Assembly (NCBI GenBank): GCA_003508835.1
Contig: PUFA01000314.1
Span: 186,001 to 250,000 of the forward strand
From: Eonycteris spelaea
Taxonomy: Eukaryota > Chordata > Mammalia > Chiroptera > Pteropodidae
Direction: 5' to 3'
Length of the DNA: 64,000 nt
The position numbers were made by a program, and so were the translations under genes. The notes beneath the pieces are model-generated. The model was not told where the DNA came from. It was given only the letters and a program-made list of their open reading frames with translations, and did no database searches. Below are positions 36,495 to 47,530 of this stretch, piece after piece. Within the stretch, counting starts at the first letter, position 1, and every line of letters begins with the position of its first letter.

Positions 36495-36720
36495 TGTATT
36501 AGTCCCCTACTGCTGCTGTACGTGACACAGACATAGTCTGGTAGAGCCCTGGAGGTTAGGTGTCCAGGGCACAGGGCTTCCTCCCTTCTGGGGGCTCCAG
36601 GGGCCAATCATTTCCTCGCCGTGTCCAGCTCCCTGGCCCACAACCCACATCACCCCGACCTCTCCTCTGGCCACACACCTGCTGTGTAACCCTGACCCTC
36701 CGTCCTTCCACTCAGAAACA
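36495..36720 (-). mobile_element. MLT1/MST-type (ERVL-MaLR) LTR fragment
   Basis: The plus strand reads 'tgtattagtcccctactgct', 'gctgtacgtgaca', 'ctggaggttaggtgtccag', 'ggcttcctcccttctggggg', which is the reverse complement of the 3' end of MaLR LTRs (consensus 'tgtattagtttcctagggctgctgtaacaaa ... ctggaggctagaagtcc'). The LTR is fragmentary, and its 5' end is lost or unrecognisable. Confidence 0.75.
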
Positions 36721-37060
36721 CCTTGTGGGGACTCTGGCCCCCGGGGTCCCCTGCCCATCACAAGACCCCAGAGTCACATCGTAAAGTCCCTGTCGCCAGG
36801 GTCGGTAACCCAGGCGTGAGTTTGAGGACAAGCACCAGGACACCTTCCGAGGGCCGTCGCTCTGCCTCCCCCAAGCATCGGGGGCCAGGGCGAGCGACGT
36901 GAAGCGTCTGGAGAGCGTGAAGCCAGACGCAGGGGTGCGGTGACGGCAGCAGAGTGGTGACCTCTCCCGCCGGCCTCCGGCAGCCGGGGCCGGCTCCGTG
37001 CTCTGGGCGAGCCCACGCCCAAAGCCGCCGGGCACGTTTATCCTGCGTCCTCGCCACCAC
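36721..37060. other. Unassigned GC-rich sequence
   Basis: No element was recognised beyond the LTR fragment. Confidence 0.35.
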
Positions 37061-37132
37061 CACACGCAACGCACACGTTTCCAAGAACAACCACGCAACG
37101 CACACGTCTCCAAGAACGACCACGCAATGCAA
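37061..37132. repeat. 29-bp minisatellite, about 2.4 copies
   Basis: The unit 'ccacgcaacgcacacgt' plus 'ttccaagaacaa' is repeated with few changes, ending in a partial third unit 'ccacgcaatgc'. Copies are nearly identical, so the duplication is recent or kept alike by conversion. Confidence 0.85.
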
Positions 37133-40100
37133 TTCTCCCTCCGCTCAGGCAGGGGGGGCCGCGTGGCTGCACGAAGAGCCGCCCCCTCTCCCAAGCCATC
37201 GCTGCTTTCATGCCGGGGACCTGAAGACGCACCTTGCCGCGGACGCCGTTCACACGCGCAAAGAAAACTGTCCTGAAACACGGCACACGGAAGATCAGAA
37301 CATTCTGAAACACACGCTGACAGCATCTCACCGATGCTACTGCGGACGCTCGCGCAGCAGGACAAGAGAGGTGTCAACGTCACTGTCACCTTCAGCAGCC
37401 GCACAGGCAGCCGGGACAGGAAATAACAATCCCCTGGGCACACGTCGCGTGTTCGTTTAAAAACGGGATGGCAGGGCAGAGTCCCACGACAGTGCGTGTG
37501 TGCGTGTGTGTGTGTGCACGCACACATGCCTTTATACACGACTATACTATTTAACGTTGAAAAAAAGACTCATAAGAGGAGGCTCTCCGACATTTTCCAG
37601 TCCGGAGCATCTCAACCCCGGCACGAGGGCCACTTGAGGTCGGGTCATTCATCCTTCGTGGTGGCGGGGGCTGTCGCGTGCATCGGAGCAGACGGGGTCT
37701 CCGCCCACGGGACGCCGGGAACCTCCCGCCCAGTCTCCAGCTGGAACCAGCAAAAACCGTCTCCAGACGCCTCCAGATGGTCGCTGGGGACCGTCCCTGG
37801 AGGGGAGCCTCTGCTCTGAGCTCCCGAAGTCCCCAGACTGACCTTGGCTGAGACGATTTCAGGCGCACACAGCCCCCCAAAGCAGGACACTCGATCAACC
37901 GCCCCAGATTACAATGCGCTACGACCATAAACTCCCTTCTCCGGGACGTCGTCACACGGCCTTAAATTCTCCAGCACACACGTTGCTGACCCACATTCTG
38001 CTAAAATAACCAAAACGCGAGCCTCTGCAAAGACATTCTTTTTCCATGCAGGGGGGAAAAAAAAAGGCAGTATTTTCCAGATGATTTTAAAGTCTTACAA
38101 AAACCCGAAATCGCTTTCTGTCCTTAGCGCGACGCCGAGGCCTGCCGTCACGTCGGGGACAGGACGAGGGAGCCGGTCCCCCGCCGCGAACCCAGATCTC
38201 CCGTCTCCTCCTCGTCTGACCGAGATTTCCGCAGGGCGCTTTGAGCGACTGTTTATTTCCACTCGGCCTGCGGACGAAGCCTCCAACGCACTCCCGGCAA
38301 TGGAGAGGAAGTACATCAAAGCTCGGAGTGGCTCCTTTTAACTGCAGGTCCAGCGAGGACGGCCCCCCCCTTCGTCTGACACCTTCTCGCCCCGGTCACG
38401 GCGCAGAACCTGGGGCCCTCCGGGGAGAACTATTTCTGGAATCCCGGCAGGCAGCTGAGATCAGAAGTGAGGGCCCCTCGGCCTTTCTCAGGCGGAACCC
38501 GCCGCCGAGGGCACGCATCACGTCTGCCCGTCACGCCTGCGTCTCCTCTACCCTCTGTCACCTGTCCCCTCTACCCTTTGCCACACGCCCTTCTCTGGGC
38601 CGACGGCTGAATACAATGGGAGCATCATTCACGCCTCCTCGAGGACCTGAGCACCGCGGAGCCGGCTCAGGACTTCTTCTCCAAAGTTCCAAACGAATAA
38701 GGGCTGCAGAGCACGGAGTCCGGACGGCAAGGTGTCCAAGTCACTCTGGATGCCCGACACGTAGGGTCCCCAATGTAGGGTCCCCAAGCTCGGGAGCTAT
38801 GGCAGGCGAAGGCCACGCAGACAATGCCCCAGAGAGCACGGTGGACGGAAGTGCGGTTTGCGACGAAGCCTGCTTGCTGGGTCCCCTCGTGGGAGCGAAC
38901 AGGTCCCCTTCATTTTGGGTCACGAAACGTAAGAATCGAGCGGCTGTCATCACGGCCTGGGACGCACGGTGCCCTCCGACGTCTGACCTGAAGGTCCAGC
39001 TCCACAGAGCTGGGGCTGGCTCCCCCCAGAAAGGGCTGAGTGGGAAATCCTTCAGGTCCGGTGGGCCGACGGGCAGCATCGAGAACGTGACGTGGAGGTG
39101 ACATTAACAGGAGAGAAACCGAACCTGCCGTGACGCACTCAACTTTTACAAACGCCCGCACGTGAGCCTCCCATCATGTCCCCACGTCATAAAATACTCC
39201 TCCTCCGACGTGATCCCCCAACCATTTGAAATGTCAAAAACCCTTCTCAGCTGTACAAAGACCGGCGGTGTGCAGGGTTTGGCCGGGGGCTGCGGTGTGG
39301 GACCCCAGGGCAGCACGGGCAGCCGCCACCTCCTGGTGACAGCACCTGCTGGCCCAGCTCTGGGCCTGGGTGGAAGACAGACAGTACGCCAGGCCAGGAG
39401 CAACAGGCAGAGGCAAGGAGAACCTGGGCTTCGACAGCAGGGAGGAGGCGGGGCGGAGGAGGCGGGGCGGCGGAGGAGGGCTTCCTGGGCCCCAAATGCT
39501 CTCTGTGCTGGGTGTGCTGCAAAACTCATGTCTGGGACAAGCGACAGCTTCGACCGTAAGAAGAAGGCCTGGCATTTTGTATGTCAATGACGCTGCTTAC
39601 GCCTTAAACGGTGCCTCATTTTTCATGCCTTCGTTTGCACACGTACACATCAAAATGAGCTTGTCAGATCGTGAAACATTTCCTACTACAACAGGACGCG
39701 TCTGTGAGTCAGCAGATGCTGGACACGTCACAGTGTATTGGCCATTGTCACAGTTTCTGGTCGGTTCTCATAAAGTTTTACAAAGGCCCCACATTTCAAT
39801 TCTGCCTACATTCTAAGACCCCCCAGGACTAAAGCTCCCTAGAGGGGCTTTATCGGTTTTCCTAAGTTTCATGCTTCATTAATGACTGGGGCGGTCACAA
39901 AACCTACTCAAGGAGGTGACGTTTTGTTTGTATAAATTTAAGAATCGCCAATAGCGCTTTAGGGGGAGGGCTTTAGAAAACATTGAAAGATCCCCCCCAA
40001 AAAAGGGAACATGGAAAACAAGCAGAAAGGAATGAAAACGGACTAAAGGGGTGAAATGGTGTGGAAGGAGGGAGAACGGAAGTGAGGTTTTTGGTACACC

Positions 40101-41904
40101 GTGTAAACGTATTATATATTTTAAACAATATCCTTACTCACCAAAGATTCAAGGGGAGAAAAGAGAAAAAAGAAACAAAAATATTACCGCGTGGCAGAGA
40201 GCGAGCGAATTTCGTGAAATGTCAACAACTGATGAACAACAGGTGAATACTTAGCTGTATCTTCTAAGTTTCCCGTGTTTCAAATTCCTCCAAATAGCGA
40301 ACTGAGGGAGACGTTCGTGAACCTCGGCTGTAAGCAACTCACTCTGCTCACACCGGCTCCGCCTGGGCGACGGTGTGTCTTCAACGGAATACCCCCTTAA
40401 ACCCATTTTCATGTCAAAATCAAAGTTCAAATTAGTCTTGTTGTAAAAAAAAAAACAAAAAACCCCGCTGACTTTGCATTTCTGTCAAGGTTTTTGTTTA
40501 TAGCTAAGTGCACCCACTTTCCCGCGTCCCTGGATTCTCCCCGCCATCAGCCGGGCAAGCGTGACCATCGCCCGTCCCTCGGCAGTCTCGGGCAGGCCTG
40601 GCACGATGCAGGTGACCTCCGCCACGTCTGAGCGCCAACCGGGCCAGAAGCGCCGTGGCATCAGGCAGCCCCCAGCTCTGCAGCTGGGACACCTTCTGGA
40701 AAGTTCCACAGCCCTGGGGTAGAAGCAGTGGCATTTCCCGTGCTCGACACGAGGCTCAGACTGTGCTGACGTCTGTACACGGCTTTCTCCTCCGCCGGTC
40801 TCGTTCAAGGTCAGCGATGACGTGGCTCCTCAGGCAACAGCCCCCACCCTCCGGTCTGCCAGGGGGACTCATAAGGGGCCCACAGGGATGTTCTTCTCAG
40901 GTAAACCGCTTCCTCAGGTGCGGCCTCCGTGACACCTGGGGACTGCACAGGACCCGGCACCGTCGGGCGGGGAAGACGTGGGCACTGGACGGCACCCCGG
41001 GGAACGCGTCCCGGCCCAGTGCTTGGCACAGGCGGGGAGCACACAGGGTTCTTTCGAAGGCCACTGTCGGTGCCACCGTGAGTCCCCGGCCTGGGGACGG
41101 AGAGCACGCTCTGTCCTCAGCCCCCGGTGGGCTGACGTAATGCTGCACCTTCCCGGGTCTTCCTTCTCACACGCCACTTTCCAGGAGTGAGGTCGGGGCC
41201 GGCCCTGGGCTCACCTGGGGGCCGCCGGGCGGGAGACAGGAGCCACAGTGCACGCCATCAGGAGACCGCGAGGGGACACCAACGTCCCCCCGCACTGCGG
41301 CTGCCTTCGGGAGTGGGGCACGCGGACGGTTTCCACTTGGCTACGGTCTGATGGCCGTCACAGTGCGACTCCTGGCCTCCCTTCAGCCTGCTGACCTCCT
41401 GCCCCGTCCCCGGATCCCTGCTCCCCCTGGCCCCGGTGGAGCCCGCAGATGGACGCGTGACGCCCGCTCACCCAACTGTGATGTCCTTCCATGGCGGCTG
41501 CCCTCTGTCACGCACACGCACGCCCACACCCACATGCACACACACACTCTGAATCTTGAGGTAGTGCCACAAGGACAGACATACACCTGCAGTTTCTTTT
41601 AGAGTCTCGGGGACACACGAGTGTGTCCTGCCACACTGAAACCTGCCTCAAGCGGCCAAGCTGTGCGAGCTGCTTCCTGCTGCTCCGTCCCACGGAGCGT
41701 GCTTGCTTTCCGCTGCGCCCAAGGCTGGCCTCGTGGCCCCCGCCGGCTCCCAGGGGGCCACCAATTCCAATAAACTCCGTTACCTCCAGCTGGGCAGAAA
41801 CGGTGTCCACCGTGTAAAACCAAGAACCCAAACGGACACTCGTTTACCGGGAATGGATGTGTGTCGGTTTATCAACACGCCCCAATGGAAGTAAATAAAA
41901 CGCA
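37133..41904. other. Unassigned sequence, alternating CpG-rich and AT-rich
   Basis: 37600-39100 is CpG-rich with long spurious frames (286 codons at 38241-39101). A 15-base direct repeat 'gtagggtccccaa' occurs at about 38761 and 38776. A GC-rich 'aggaggcggggcgg' repeat lies at 39440-39480. 39560-39830 has ordinary, less CpG-rich composition and an open frame. 39840-40310 is AT-rich. A CACA/CACG-rich stretch is at 41510-41550. Confidence 0.4.
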
Positions 41905-42095
41905 CACGTGTGTGTGTACACACCTACCAGAGCTGTAAGTGCACGCGGATCATCAGAAACGCAGAAAAGGAGCTGTCAACAGTGCTTACTCTGGGAAGGG
42001 AGAAGAATAAGAGCGAAAGACAGGATTTGCCTTCTTCCTCATCCCCTTCGGATCTTTAAAATTTGCACTAAATCAACAGCACGTACTGTGTAAAA
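41905..42095 (+). mobile_element. Probable LINE or MER 3' tail
   Basis: The order 'acacacctaccagagctgta', 'aacagtgcttactctgggaa', 'ggatttgccttcttcctcat' and 'atctttaaaatttgcac' resembles the tail of an old interspersed repeat with 'aacagtggttatctctgggtgg' and 'tctgtattttctaaatt'. The family is uncertain. Confidence 0.4.
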
Positions 42096-43931
42096 CAAAT
42101 GCACACAAAACTAAACGGCGGGCCGGACCCAGAGAATGCAGGCACACCCACGAGACGGGCTTCCTGCCCTTCCGGACCCTGTGACTCCATTCACCTCACA
42201 GGCCACTTCCAGCCGGGACCTGACACCCGGGACCCGGGACCCGGTGTGTTCACAAGCAACACACACCCGTTTCTTCTCACCAGACACACAGACCTGAGCC
42301 GCCAACCCTGGCCCCAAACCCCGCAGCCCAACGCAGTGACTCCCTATCCCGCTATCCAGTCGATGAATCAAATATTCGCCGATAACGGGGCAGCACCATC
42401 ACGGCCTGACGAGCAGTTGCATCATCAGTACAGTGCGAGGTAAAATTCCAGCCAACACAACCTGGCTTTCCTGTCCGGTGCTGTTCAGCTCTCCTCCCGC
42501 CCGGGTCCCAAGCGCCTTCCTTCATCACCCGGGAGCGAAAGCATCGTGCGCCTCATACAAAGAAGCACACGCTGCCTTTCTTATTCCCCGACCAGAAAGG
42601 GAGAAAGCGAAGTTAGAAAGGGGGAGGAAATGCCTGCTGCCTTCACCCTTGATTAAACGGACCGGAAAAAAGAAAAAAGGCATGGTTACATCCCTTCGAC
42701 GACAGCAAAGCCAGGGATACACGAAACACTACAGACTGACACCCACCGGCTCACGACAGCATGGCCTGCAGCCGGTCACTAAGGTGGCGGTTTCCCCGAA
42801 GGACCTCCCGAGCACTGCGGACTGCAGCAGCGTCTCCGGGGCCCCTCATCGTGTGTGAAGGACCCTGCCACAAACCGCCTCTGAGGCTGGCCGTCACCTG
42901 CAGGATGACGGCCACCCAGCACCGAGGAGCGACCCCGGCACAGCCCGCAGGGCGCCGAGAAGCCGTCCGGCTTGGCCCGTCAGCTGTGACCTCTGACTCC
43001 ATGCAGCAGGTGTCCGCAGGCCGCCGTCCCGTGACCCCGTGACGCCCAGTGTGGGCCATTTCGCATGGCGTGCACTCCCTGCCTGATTCTTCGTCTCGGT
43101 GACCTGCCTCGTGCGTGCATGAGACACCCGTCCCCGTCCCCAGACCCCGAAGCCCGGCTGGCGGTCACGTGGGACTTCCGGTGACCACAGAGTGATGCTG
43201 AGGCCCTCGCACCACCTCCGGCCACACGCCTTCCCGTGAAACCACCCACTTCTCAGGGCCAAACAATTCCTGCGCTGCCGCCGCCCCCTCCAGCTGCCTG
43301 AGCGCCGCCCGCTCCGCCGTCCCAGGCCTGCCCGGTGCTGCGGGGCGGCGCCCGGGGCCTGCACTCAGCGTGGCATCCAGCCGTGCCCCGTCTTCCCGGC
43401 CACCGCGACGCCCCGCAGGCCCGTCACGCAGACCTCAGGTGCCGCAGAGCACCGCACGCACGGCCGGCGGCTGAGACAGGCCACGCCCTCCGACACCCAA
43501 GAGCGCAGGAACTCACACCACCCAGGAAGCGGATCCCCGGGGCAGCGCCGGCACCTCCCATCGTCAAGCGTTTACTACGAGAGAAGCGGCCTCCAAAGCA
43601 GGCTGAAGTGTCCGGACAGCCACCGAGGCCTGGACCTTCGAGGAGGGCGAGAAAGTGCAAAATACAACAGGTAAAAGAAGCCAGACCGATTGCGTCCAGT
43701 CTCCAGTCTCCGTAAATCTGTATGTTTAAACCATTAATGGAACCTGAAGACATCAAAGGCAACCCGCCCAAGAGGTTGACACTTAAGGTCCTTGAGTGAG
43801 CGGCCCGTCTCCTGATCTCCCGACAGCCGTCAGCGCCAGGGGCCCTGAACGTGGCTGCACCCTCGAGAGCGGCATCCCGGGCTGGCTCCTGGGCACAGTC
43901 ACTCTCCCTGCAAAGCCAGCCACCCTGCCTG
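42096..43931. other. Unassigned sequence, GC-rich towards the right
   Basis: A short (gggaccc)n-like duplication lies at about 42229-42244. The part 43000-43560 is CpG-rich. Nothing else was recognised before the pyrimidine tract. Confidence 0.35.
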
Positions 43932-44298
43932 CCTTCCTCCCTCCCTTCCTTCTCTCCTTCCCCTCCTTTCTCCTCTCCCTCCCTTCCTTCCTTCCCTTCC
44001 TTCCTTCCTTCTTTCCTCCTTCCTCCTTCCTTCCTCCCTCCTTCCTTCCTTCACTCCCTCCTTCCTTCCTTCCTTCCCTCCTTCCTCCCCTCCTCCCCTC
44101 CTTCCCTCCTTCCTTCCTTCTTCTCTCTCTCTCCTCCTTCCTTCCTCCCCTCCTCCCTCCTTCCCCTCCTTCCTTCCTTCCTTCTCTCTCTCTCCTTCCT
44201 TCCTTTCTTCTCTCGTTCCTTCCTTCCTTCCCTCCTCCCCTCCTTCCTTCTCTCCTTCCTCCCTCCCTCCCTGCTCCCTCCCTCACTTCCCTCCCTCC
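43932..44298. repeat. 367-bp polypyrimidine tract (CCTT/CCTC)n
   Basis: The plus strand is almost purely C and T over about 367 bases, with only a few purines (near 44052, 44213, 44272 and 44284). Units are mostly tetranucleotide ccttcc and pentanucleotide cctcc variants without a fixed phase. The Gly-Arg-Lys-Glu and Pro-Ser-Leu open frames here are repeat translations. Long mirror-like polypurine/polypyrimidine DNA is known to form intramolecular triplexes and to stall polymerases. Confidence 0.95.
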
Positions 44299-44877
44299 AG
44301 CGTTACTGAACACACACATCTCCTGCCAGGCACCAGCTCCAAGTGCAGAGAAGTAAACACCATGAGGACACTCCCATCACGGGACGGTGGAGGAGCCCAC
44401 GGTGCAAAGGTCGATGACGACAGGACGCAGCAGGTGACCCTTCGCCGACGTGACCCCCAACCCCGGTCGTCGGCCTGTCCGGCACCCACTCCGGAATGTT
44501 CTACCCTGCTCAGCGGCTGACCCCCGCCCCCCGAAGCACGGCGCATCGCGCGGCCCTGAGACGTCTGTGGTGCCTCCACGTTCCTCCTCGCTCACTTTCT
44601 AGGCCGGTTTTCCCTCCCGCGGTCCCGACGGAAGATTGAGCCTTGACCTTCCCAAAGCCGATCCGACCGTGTCTTGTGGCTTCTGCCCTCTGCCCCGCCT
44701 GCAGGACCCCGCTTTCTCTGCCATCCTGGGAGGCGTCGCGGACGGACCTCTCCGGACGTGCTTCACGACGGAAAAAGAATGAGCAGTAACTGGCCGTCTG
44801 GAGACCACGGCGGGAGCCTTCGCCGCAGGAGAAACCCTTTGAGAACGCCTTCTGCAGACAGACTCTGCACTTCCCGC
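44299..44877. other. Unassigned GC-rich sequence
   Basis: CpG-rich. No repeat or exon recognised. Confidence 0.35.
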
Positions 44878-44921
44878 AGAGAGAGAGAGAGAGAGAGAGA
44901 GAGAGCAGAGAGAGAGAGAGG
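44878..44921. repeat. (AG)n microsatellite with one interruption
   Basis: A GA array broken by a single C at about 44906. The Arg-Glu run read on the plus strand is repeat-derived. Confidence 0.95.
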
Positions 44922-46379
44922 TGGCTCTTGTCCCACCCCCGGAAGAGAAAGGAAGTCACCACTTCAGCGGGGAAAATGTCCTGTCGATCATGAAAACTGC
45001 GTTAGCGGCCTCCGACCTCCACGTCTGTCGTTTTGCCCTGTGGCTCTGTGCGTCCCCTCCCCCCAGCCCCCCACCAGGGAGGTTAAGGCACGGGGGGGGG
45101 GGTGGGGGGGTGGCTGGAAAGGGAGCTGCTGGGAAAACCAAGGTCGGCGTCACCTTCCTCAAACGCCCTCTGCTTCAGGTTCCCAGATCCGCGAAGCGTT
45201 GCCGGGCCAACGCTCCCACGTGGATCCCACGGGGACCGTTTCGTCACTGCGACCTGGGTACGTAGCCCACGGGACTCATCTTCACGGGGCGCTGCCCAGA
45301 CGGCACTCACGGCCCGTGACGGACGCCCTGACTTCCGCCGCCCGGCCAAGCAAGAAGTGTCCAACACACGGAACGGGCCACAGCCTCGCAGAACGGCCAC
45401 AAAGCTGCTACCGTGAGACACACTTGGCGAGCACTTTAAACGCACAGAGTCGCGCCTGGGGCGGGTGCCACATCCCTCTCCGGCCCAGCGATTGGGAGCC
45501 GGTCTCCCTCCCGTCAAGACGGAACCCCTCAAAAGCGCTGGGGAACACATCACACGGGCTGAAGCGTTCACGTTTCTGCCCCTCATTTTACCAGCCTTGG
45601 TCACGTACTCCAGGTGTGTGACTTGAACTACGTCAGTTGGATCCCCTTAAGAGCGTGAGTCCATGAAAATATCTCGCTCTGTAACCCCGTCCCCAGTGAC
45701 CCTGGGGAAAGAGAGAGACGGCGAGATGTCGAATCCAAGAGACGAGTGTATTTATCGCCAAACAAAAAGAACGGAGAGCACAGTGTTCTCTAATACTGTT
45801 TGATACCAAACATCCCAGACGGGACACGTTTACCTCTAAACAAGCACGACATAAAAGACACGCTCCTTCATTATTAACTGTGACCGGACATCGCGGCCAA
45901 GTCCCACCATCTGGGCATCGTTAAAGACCACACGGCGATGTTCAGAAAACCAGAAGTAGTTCTCCGCGAGACTTCCTCGTCGCCCGTTTACGGGTTTCCG
46001 CCACTCTCGGGCGAGGCGGGGTCTGCTCAGTTCCACACGCAAAGACTCTGTCACAAACAGGCGGCGGGGCCGGCCTCCCTCCGTGGGCTCACGGGGTGGA
46101 CCTCTGAGTGGTGAATTCCCAGGGCCTGTCCTGCAGGCGCAGAGCGCACGGTCCTCAGCACAGTCCCTAAGGAGAAGTGGCACACCGTGTTCCCTCCCTG
46201 TCCTTCCCGTGACGAACGGTGACCTCTGCATCGGAGGACAGCTTCTCTACAGAGGGCTGGAAGGCTTCCCCCCTCGTCTTCCCATAATAGCACAGAGAAC
46301 ACGTCTCACACGTGCACAGCACACGAAGCAAGCACCCCAGTCACTGACGGCAGTCGGGGGGCTCCGTGAGCACCCCCCG
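44922..46379. other. Unassigned GC-rich sequence
   Basis: A G-rich stretch with runs of ten and seven G lies at 45091-45110 and has G-quadruplex potential. 45180-45600 is CpG-rich. 45640-45880 is more AT-rich. No gene is supported. Confidence 0.35.
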
Positions 46380-46530
46380 GCCGCGTCTACCTGGTCAAAG
46401 AGGAGGAAAGGGAAACACTCCACACTCCTGTTAAATATATATATATATGTATGTAAAAGCAGCATCACTATAAATGAGTGAATTATACGGTATATAAAGT
46501 ACATCTCAAGAAAGCTAGGTTTTGTGGTGT
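46380..46530 (+). mobile_element. Possible L1 3' end with an AT microsatellite
   Basis: 'atgagtgaattatacggtat' followed by 'catctcaagaaagct' resembles the L1 3' end 'gtgaattatatctcaataaagct'. A short (AT)n array is at 46436-46448. The match is short, so this is tentative. Confidence 0.4.
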
Positions 46531-47186
46531 TTTTTTAAGTCAAGAATAACCAAAAGTGACGGAACCTCATTGTATACGTAAGTCATACAGCAATATGCTT
46601 TGGGACTTAACCAACGTTATTTTGGCAGAGAAAACTCCATGCTCACACGTGGCCAGGAACAACGCTCTGTTTGTGAGTGAAAAAACGAAGATCACAGGAG
46701 CATCACCAAACGAAACGTGTAGGTTGATCTCAAGACTCACGAAAACGCCTTAATTAAGTGCCAGACAGTCCGTTTCTGCACCGCAAATTGCCCTGACTTT
46801 ACATCCCCCGCCCCCTCCGAATCAGCAGCCTGAATGTCCAGGAGGATTCCAGAACAATCTGATGGTTCCTCTTTGTGGTTAGACCTGGATGAGTGTGTTT
46901 TCTCAACACCTGGTCAGAGGAGTAGGTCTCTCTCATTGAAGATTTTCCCTGACAAGGAAAACACCAAGCTTCCCCAAAATCGTTTTCCTAACGTATCTTA
47001 ACACACCTCTCTGCGCTGCATGCAGCCTTTACGTTGATGGAGTTTCGCTTAGACATGCGTAAGGACAGGAAGTTTTCTGAAAAATCACAGAGAAACGGGA
47101 AAGTAGAGAGGAAACTATCTCAAAGGACACCCCCAGGAAGCGTGCATGCACCCACTCAAACACACAGTTGTGTCAAGGCTTTACGC
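46531..47186. other. Unassigned AT-richer sequence
   Basis: Ordinary composition with low CpG at 46540-46780 and 46840-47000. No element recognised. Confidence 0.35.
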
Positions 47187-47530
47187 TCTCTGGGGCTGAA
47201 CGGTGCCCCCGCACAATGCATCGGCGGAGGATCTAAGCCCCAGGACCCTGGACTGCGAGTGCATTTGGAGATGGGCCTTTAAAAAGGTGATGAAGATAAA
47301 ACGAGGTCACCAGGGTAGGGTGGGCCCCGATGCAACAGGTGGTCTTCAAAGAGAGGAGGATGCAGGCACACACGGAGGAGGAGTGACCACCGGCGGTCAC
47401 GGGGCGCGGACGGCCGTCTGCACGCCCAGGAGGAGGCCTCGGGGCGCACCGGCCTGGCCACCCCTGAATCTTGGACTGCCAGCCTCTGCGGGACTCGGTC
47501 ACCGTGGCCCCAGCAGAGTAAGTAACAGAT
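47187..47530 (+). mobile_element. MLT1-type (ERVL-MaLR) LTR, near full length with an internal gap
   Basis: It starts 'ggggctgaacggtgcccccg' (consensus 'ggattgaattgtgtcccc'). It runs through 'catttggagatgggccttta', 'taaaacgaggtcaccagggt' and 'agggtgggccccgatgcaac' to 'ttggactgccagcctctgc', and ends 'gccccagcagagtaagtaa'. The block with 'agaactgtgagacaataaa' is missing or replaced, and the 3' end is short. CpG and GC changes over the consensus are many. No internal retroviral sequence is attached, as expected of a solo LTR. Confidence 0.8.

Noticed and set aside
38241..39101. 286-codon open frame on the plus strand
   Set aside because: It has no recognisable protein features and lies in a CpG-rich stop-poor segment.
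39370..39816. 148-codon open frame whose second half looks less GC-biased
   Set aside because: The first half is a purine/GC repeat translation; no domain is recognised and no splice context was convincing.
43783..44356. Lys/Arg/Glu/Gly-rich and Ser/Pro/Leu-rich frames
   Set aside because: They are direct translations of the polypyrimidine tract.
44674..45621. 315-codon open frame on the plus strand
   Set aside because: It crosses a (GA)n microsatellite and a G-homopolymer region, has no domain, and overlaps other open frames.
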